From NCBI GenBank assembly GCA_937890825.1, contig CALADS010000071.1, positions 30,040 through 94,039 of the forward strand: a DNA stretch of 64,000 bases, in the 5' to 3' direction. The DNA is from an uncultured Bacteroides sp. (GTDB lineage: Bacteria > Bacteroidota > Bacteroidia > Bacteroidales > Bacteroidaceae). Positions 60,307-64,000 of this stretch are shown here, piece after piece; positions within the stretch are counted from its first letter, which is position 1, and each line of letters starts with the position of its first letter. The translations under genes and the position numbers were made by a program. The notes under the pieces are model-generated. The model saw only the letters and a list, made by a program, of their open reading frames with translations. It did no database searches and was not told where the DNA came from.

Positions 60307-60314
60307 CAAAGATA
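60307..60314 (-). promoter_or_regulatory. Bacteroides -7 element (TATCTTTG) for the rimP operon
   Basis: Exact TAnnTTTG on the minus strand, 74 bases before rimP. It probably drives at least rimP-nusA-infB and perhaps the suf genes. Confidence 0.6.
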
Positions 60315-60460
60315 TAAATAATCTGTTCAAGTACAAAATATTAGTAAGAAAAACCCTCACACAGAATTATTTTTCAGCGATTCACCCTGTTCGGTGAACA
60401 AGCAAGCCCCAGCGGACGCATCTTTTGAACAAATGCATGCTCTTTCTTCGAAATAATATC

Positions 60461-60468
60461 TATCTTTG
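60461..60468 (+). promoter_or_regulatory. Bacteroides -7 element (TATCTTTG) for the HIT gene
   Basis: Exact TAnnTTTG, 41 bases before the HIT protein start. Confidence 0.6.
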
Positions 60469-60509
60469 CAGACATACAACTCTAAAAACATTAAGAAAAC
60501 TGCAACTAT

Positions 60510-60935
60510 ATGAAAAGCGATCCTAAAGAATGTCTTTATTGTCAGAACAATGAGACACTGCACAATCTGATGATTGAAATAACCCACCTCAGTGTATCAC
60601 GCGTATTCCTCTTCAAGGAACAAACCTACCGCGGCCGTTGCCTAGTGGCCTACAACGAACATGTGAACGACCTCAACGAACTGAGCGACGAACAGCGCAA
60701 TGCTTTCATGGCCGACGTAGCCCGGGTGACACGTGCCATGCAGAAAGCCTTTAATCCGGAAAAAATCAACTACGGTGCTTATTCCGACAAGCTCTCTCAC
60801 CTGCACTTTCATCTGGCTCCCAAATATGTAGACGGACCCGACTACGGAGGTACCTTCCAAATGAATCCCGGAAAAGTTTATCTGACTGAAGAGGAGTATC
60901 AGGAATTGATTGACGCCATTAAGAAGTGGCTGTAA
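60510..60935 (+). CDS. HIT family nucleotide-binding protein
   Basis: A 141-residue cytoplasmic histidine-triad protein. The triad is H97-L-H99-F-H101, with the segment GAYSDKLSHLHFHLAPK; two Cys near the start (CLYC) may bind zinc. HIT proteins hydrolyse or transfer nucleotide phosphoramidates and dinucleoside polyphosphates; the substrate is not known. Single gene with its own promoter. An 18-bp inverted repeat follows the stop. Confidence 0.92.
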   Translation: MKSDPKECLYCQNNETLHNLMIEITHLSVSRVFLFKEQTYRGRCLVAYNEHVNDLNELSDEQRNAFMADVARVTRAMQKAFNPEKINYGAYSDKLSHLHFHLAPKYVDGPDYGGTFQMNPGKVYLTEEEYQELIDAIKKWL

Positions 60936-60992
60936 ACCTAGCACATTATTTACTACCCTCACCGTAGCCGAACCGCTTCTGAGGCACATCAC

Positions 60993-61053
60993 CTCCGTAG
61001 CTTCTCCGTGCAGAGGTACTTCTACACGGAGAAACTACGGAGATGCTACGGAG
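60993..61053. repeat. Inverted repeat with an extra half-site after the HIT gene
   Basis: CTCCGTAGCTTCTCCGTG (60993-61010) pairs with 61025-61042 over 17 of 18 bases around a 14-base loop. The half-motif CTACGGAG is repeated once more at 61046-61053. It lies between the convergent HIT and glycosyltransferase genes; no T tract follows. Confidence 0.65.
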
Positions 61054-61101
61054 CAAATAAGGCTCGGTTGCAGAAAGGACACCCCACATACAGGGAAAAC
61101 T

Positions 61102-62244
61102 TCAAGTCCATAGGCGCTCTGCCCACCGGGCAGTTGCACGCTTCCATCCGGCGGCAGCATGTTTCTCCCGGAAAAGTTCCTCCCGAAACTCACGCAGAAT
61201 CAACCAATCCGCCTGACGCACCCAATGCCGAAATTCAGCATGTTCTACAGGCTTTTCTGCAATGGAAAGCAGCTTGTCCAGATTAAAATTTTCAGAGATT
61301 ATACCGGCTCCCGAAAGAGAAGCATCGTATGCATTGCACCGCTGCTCTATGTGCGTGGGAACCATCAGCACGGGTTTATCCAGAAACATAGCTTCGCACA
61401 CCGACTCGAATCCTGCCGTAGTGGCATAAGCCTTTGCCCCAGCCATATACTGCACAAAAAGCTGGTCGTCTAACGCATGAAAAGAGAGGGTGTCGTCTAC
61501 GCGCTCCTCTGCATTCGCCCCCCGCTTGTCCCAAAAGAAGTGTAACCCCACCTCGGGATGCTTGGCATGCCAATGCTGCACCTCCTCTGAGAAACCACTG
61601 TTGAGCAGATATCCATGCAAGTAGTTGCCACGCAGCGGACGCTGATTCAGCACCTCCTGACGAAGCAACGGGGGAACAACCACCAATCCTTTACCGGTTA
61701 CTTCCGGCATCTTACGAAATGACAAAGCCAATTTCCGGGTCGCTCCAACCGCAGTAAGGCGGGTAAAGAAACGTAGAGAAGCTAAAGGCAAAGCGCAACC
61801 CGTAGGAAAACGGAAATCCGGATGCAGGAACAGATATTGATGTGCCACACAAACCATCGCGGCCTTAGGACGGAATAACGCATACGTAAGCCCCGTGAGC
61901 AGTTCATAGAAATTCACTACCACATCAGCCTGGGTATCCCGAATCATCCGAGCTATAAAATGCATGCTGCGCATGTATTTAGGCAGACGAAGCAAGTTAT
62001 AGGCAACGCTGCGGGTTAAATGCACCTGCTTGTTTTGAGCCGTTGGCAGAAAGTTGGGACTTTCGAACGTATGGATGGGCACCCCTATCTTACGTAAAAA
62101 GAAATAAGGCAGACATCGGGCCGGGCTCTTACCTACCAATGCCGCTACCACTTCATGTCCTTCGGCCCCCAACTTCTGCCGCAACGAGAGCGCTTGCGTT
62201 AAGTGCCCTCTTCCTTCTCCTTGAATAACAAACAAGATTCTCAT
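61102..62244 (-). CDS. Glycosyltransferase, MurG-like (GT-B fold)
   Basis: A 380-residue glycosyltransferase. It opens with MRILFVIQGEGRGHLTQALSL, the usual G-x-G-x-x-x-H start of MurG/UDP-sugar GT-B enzymes, and the C-terminal half has AKAYATTAGFESVCEAMFL followed by the KPVLMVPTHIEQ donor-site motif. The acceptor is not known. I start it at 62244, where its ATG overlaps the stop of the LpxH-like gene by ATGA; the frame is open to 62292. The coupling suggests both act on the same lipid or surface sugar. Confidence 0.86.
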   Translation of the reverse strand: MRILFVIQGEGRGHLTQALSLRQKLGAEGHEVVAALVGKSPARCLPYFFLRKIGVPIHTFESPNFLPTAQNKQVHLTRSVAYNLLRLPKYMRSMHFIARMIRDTQADVVVNFYELLTGLTYALFRPKAAMVCVAHQYLFLHPDFRFPTGCALPLASLRFFTRLTAVGATRKLALSFRKMPEVTGKGLVVVPPLLRQEVLNQRPLRGNYLHGYLLNSGFSEEVQHWHAKHPEVGLHFFWDKRGANAEERVDDTLSFHALDDQLFVQYMAGAKAYATTAGFESVCEAMFLDKPVLMVPTHIEQRCNAYDASLSGAGIISENFNLDKLLSIAEKPVEHAEFRHWVRQADWLILREFREELFREKHAAAGWKRATARWAERLWT

Positions 62245-63014
62245 ACCGCTTCTGCATAAACTGCCAAGGCATCGTAGGAAAGTATTTCCCAATCGCCCGC
62301 TTCATTTTCTACCAAAGCCGTGAGACTCTCTACCCAATCACCGGAATTCAAATAATGCACAGACCCATACCAAGTATTCGCAGCCTGATGAATATGCCCG
62401 CAGATAACTCCATCTAAATGCTTCACCTCGGCCAACCTCACCAGTTCGCACTCGAACTGAGAAATATAAGATACCGCACGCTTTACCCGATGCTTCACCT
62501 GCTGCGAAAGCGAATAATAGGATTTACCCTGCTGCTCGCGCCGGCGGTTATACCATTTGTTCAGCCAAAGCAGAAAGGTATAACCCGCATCGCCCAAATG
62601 TGCCAGCCAGCGCATATGAGTGGTAATGCTGTCGAATATATCGCCATGAGTCACGTAATATCTCCGGCCACTGCGCGAGGTCAAAAGATACTCTTTAACA
62701 AGCTTGATATTCGAAAACTGGAAAGGAGCCAGGCTGTCTAAGAAATCATCATGATTACCCACTACATAGATAATCTCGGTACCCTGCTTTTCCATCATCT
62801 TCATAAGCACCTTAAAAAAATCGGTATGCTTCTGCTTCCAGCGTTTGCCCGATTTTCGCAATTGCCAACCATCAATAATATCGCCATTCAAAATCAGGCG
62901 GTCGCAATCTACCTGTTGTAAAAAACGTGTCACTTCTTCGGTACGAGAATGTTCCGAACCCAAATGGATGTCCGAAAGGACAATGGTAGGATAGTATTTT
63001 CTATAAGTCATCAT
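62241..63014 (-). CDS. UDP-2,3-diacylglucosamine diphosphatase-like metallophosphoesterase
   Basis: A 257-residue calcineurin-like phosphoesterase. Metal motifs in order: VLSDIHLGSEH, LNGDIIDGW, VVGNHDDFLD, THGDIFDS and ICGHIHQA. The pattern is that of LpxH-type enzymes, which release lipid X in lipid A synthesis, but this long version may act on another diphosphate lipid. The start is placed at 63014 (MMTYRKYYP); the open frame continues to 63092. It is translationally coupled to the glycosyltransferase. Confidence 0.85.
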   Translation of the reverse strand: MMTYRKYYPTIVLSDIHLGSEHSRTEEVTRFLQQVDCDRLILNGDIIDGWQLRKSGKRWKQKHTDFFKVLMKMMEKQGTEIIYVVGNHDDFLDSLAPFQFSNIKLVKEYLLTSRSGRRYYVTHGDIFDSITTHMRWLAHLGDAGYTFLLWLNKWYNRRREQQGKSYYSLSQQVKHRVKRAVSYISQFECELVRLAEVKHLDGVICGHIHQAANTWYGSVHYLNSGDWVESLTALVENEAGDWEILSYDALAVYAEAV

Positions 63015-63250
63015 GCTTCGTTTAAAATACATCACAAAAGAACACGTTCTATATGACAAACAAACGACAACCGCATGAAAGCAGTGTGACAACCTTCATA
63101 AGGGAAGCTATACCTTATCTGTATCCATACCCCGAATGCAAATAATGACTTACCGCTATATTTTTTTTTGCACCAACTAAACTTGGGCTTATGACTTCAA
63201 CCTGTTATTTTCTCTATCAACCAAAATTGCATTCATGTAAAAAAGAGAAA

Positions 63251-63472
63251 TCAGGATTTTACCCAATATCCGTTGCCATACTTGGTATGCACACGTTTCC
63301 CTATCTGTGCCAGCAGCTTGCTGAAGGCCAACGGGGTGCAATCCTGCAAAGCTGCCGGATGCTTGCTCTTCAGGCTCGTATAGATTTGAGCGGCCGACAA
63401 CAGGTGGGCACCTTCTTCACCAGGTTCAGCGAATTGAAACGTTCCCTCCAATACGATTTTCAAAGGCAAAAG
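63251..63472 (-). pseudogene. DUF3874-like (VirE/primase-associated) C-terminal fragment
   Basis: A 73-codon open segment reading LEGTFQFAEPGEEGAHLLSA, then AQIYTSLKSKHPAALQDCTP and FSKLLAQIGKRVHTKYGNGY. The pattern (target-specific winged helix after a primase or VirE-like ATPase) recalls the C terminus of Bacteroides DUF3874/VirE proteins. It is bounded upstream by an in-frame TGA at 63473-63475, has no ATG, and the rest of such a gene (over 500 residues) is absent. Taken as a remnant. The call is from memory of the family and needs a search. Confidence 0.5.
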
Positions 63473-63542
63473 TCAAGTGTTTCGCCGGTTATTTTGTCAA
63501 GTTTTTCAAGGATTTTTTCGCGTTTTTTTCGCCAAAAATAAC

Positions 63543-63682
63543 TCCATGGATTTCCGAAATTCTGTCCATGGATTCAGGATAAAAACTCCATGGAAATAGA
63601 ATCGTAAATCCATGGATTTACGGAGGCCTACAGCTTGGCAGAATTCTAGCTGTAGGTAAAATTTCAAAAACCTACAGCTAGA
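63543..63682. repeat. Phased palindrome array (TCCATGGA x4, then CTACAGCT hairpins)
   Basis: TCCATGGA starts at 63543, 63565, 63587 and 63609, an exact 22-bp period; the fourth sits in a perfect 18-bp palindrome GTAAATCCATGGATTTAC (63604-63621). Then CCTACAGCT (63627-63635), its complement AGCTGTAGG (63648-63656) and CCTACAGCT again (63671-63679) continue at roughly the same pitch. The middle arm can pair with either neighbour: 9 bp to the left, 13 bp (TCTAGCTGTAGGT, 63645-63657 with 63670-63682) to the right. Confidence 0.85.
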
Positions 63683-63703
63683 TTTTCAGAAACCGCCGTC
63701 CAA

Positions 63704-63790
63704 TCACCTTTCACCGGTGTACTAGTTGCCGGCACCACCTTTCACCCTTCACCTTTCACCCCCTGATTATCAGGATGAAAGGGGTGAACC
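63704..63790. repeat. CACCTTTCACC repeats and CCTGATTATCAGG palindrome
   Basis: The motif CACCTTTCACC or close forms occurs three times between about 63705 and 63760. Next is a perfect palindrome CCTGATTATCAGG (63762-63774) flanked by TTTCACCCC and GAAAGGGGTGAA in opposite sense. No protein-coding meaning was seen. Confidence 0.6.
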
Positions 63791-63959
63791 CTTCAGCAGT
63801 GATGAGTTTACTATGCAAAATATTCTTTATTGGATGCGATTTATTTATAGATGCAGAACATATAAGCTGGCATCATAAAAGACCTATCTTTATGACTATG
63901 AGCTTTGAAGCATTAGTAAAACATATCAGTACGACGACTATACCTTGTGTATATACTAA

Positions 63960-63998
63960 TTGAAAAGTGCGCCAATATTCCAGTTGAAAAGTGCGCCA
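63960..63998. mobile_element. Possible insertion sequence end (IS21-like repeats)
   Basis: TTGAAAAGTGCGCCA occurs twice, at 63960-63974 and 63984-63998, a 24-base period, at the very edge of the window. Multiple short repeats in direct orientation are characteristic of IS21-family ends. The transposase genes would lie beyond the window, so this is an inference. Confidence 0.4.
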
Positions 63999-64000
63999 CC

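Noticed and set aside
63191..63541. Plus-strand frame of 116 codons near the right end
   Set aside because: Antisense to the DUF3874-like fragment, Cys- and Phe-rich, with no motif; the minus-strand reading fits a known pattern better.

Overview
The window looks like a chromosomal segment of a Bacteroidaceae gut bacterium (Bacteroides or Phocaeicola type). Support: many promoters carry the Bacteroides -7 element TAnnTTTG just upstream of genes. The gene blocks are typical of the group: rimP-nusA-infB-cvpA-sufBCDS, folP-cdaA, split lysO, an Mfa/Fim-type (type V) pilus locus, pectin-degrading enzymes, DUF3316, DUF3575 and DUF3109 proteins. The species cannot be fixed from sequence reading alone.

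Layout. 1-5.1 kb: the 5' two thirds of hutU, an SGNH hydrolase, a 5'-truncated uxuA abutting head-to-head a 5'-truncated AraC regulator (a deletion scar), and corA. 5.2 kb: a 92-bp array of four 21-bp palindromic units. 5.3-13.8 kb: a four-gene leftward operon for pectin/rhamnogalacturonan breakdown (GH2, GH28, PL22-like, DUF6250 plus YetA/PL26-like) without SusC/SusD. 14-22 kb: cdaA-folP, murF, VanZ, lolD, tcdA, a Kef-type antiporter and asd. 22.2-22.5 kb: a scar with an IS200/IS605 TnpA tail. 22.6-30.3 kb: FKBP lipoprotein, glyQS, parC-DUF3316-S41 protease, tRNA-Leu, a CYTH protein and a 43-aa membrane peptide gene.

30.5-41.7 kb is the main accessory block: a membrane-anchored AraC-type regulator ending in a G9 tract, then DUF3575, DUF3868/OmpA-TPR, a major pilin, an Mfa2-type anchor and three further large lipoproteins that look like minor or tip subunits. 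A hairpin with a T tract follows the major pilin and could set subunit stoichiometry. The second copy of the 92-bp palindrome array closes this block.

41.9-63 kb is mostly housekeeping: recO, tRNA-Glu, rpsT, gyrB, DUF3109, gpmI, rnhB, split lysO, a wrecked hppA, the suf operon with cvpA, infB, nusA and rimP, a HIT protein, and a glycosyltransferase/LpxH-like pair. 63.2-64 kb is decayed mobile-type DNA: a DUF3874-like fragment, a 22-bp-phased array of TCCATGGA palindromes, competing CTACAGCT hairpins and, at the edge, repeats resembling an insertion-sequence end.

The most unusual signals are two phased palindrome arrays (21 bp and 22 bp period), the G9 tract in the pilus regulator and three deletion-type scars (uxuA/araC, IS200 tail, hppA). 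Some scars could be assembly artefacts and need read-level checking.
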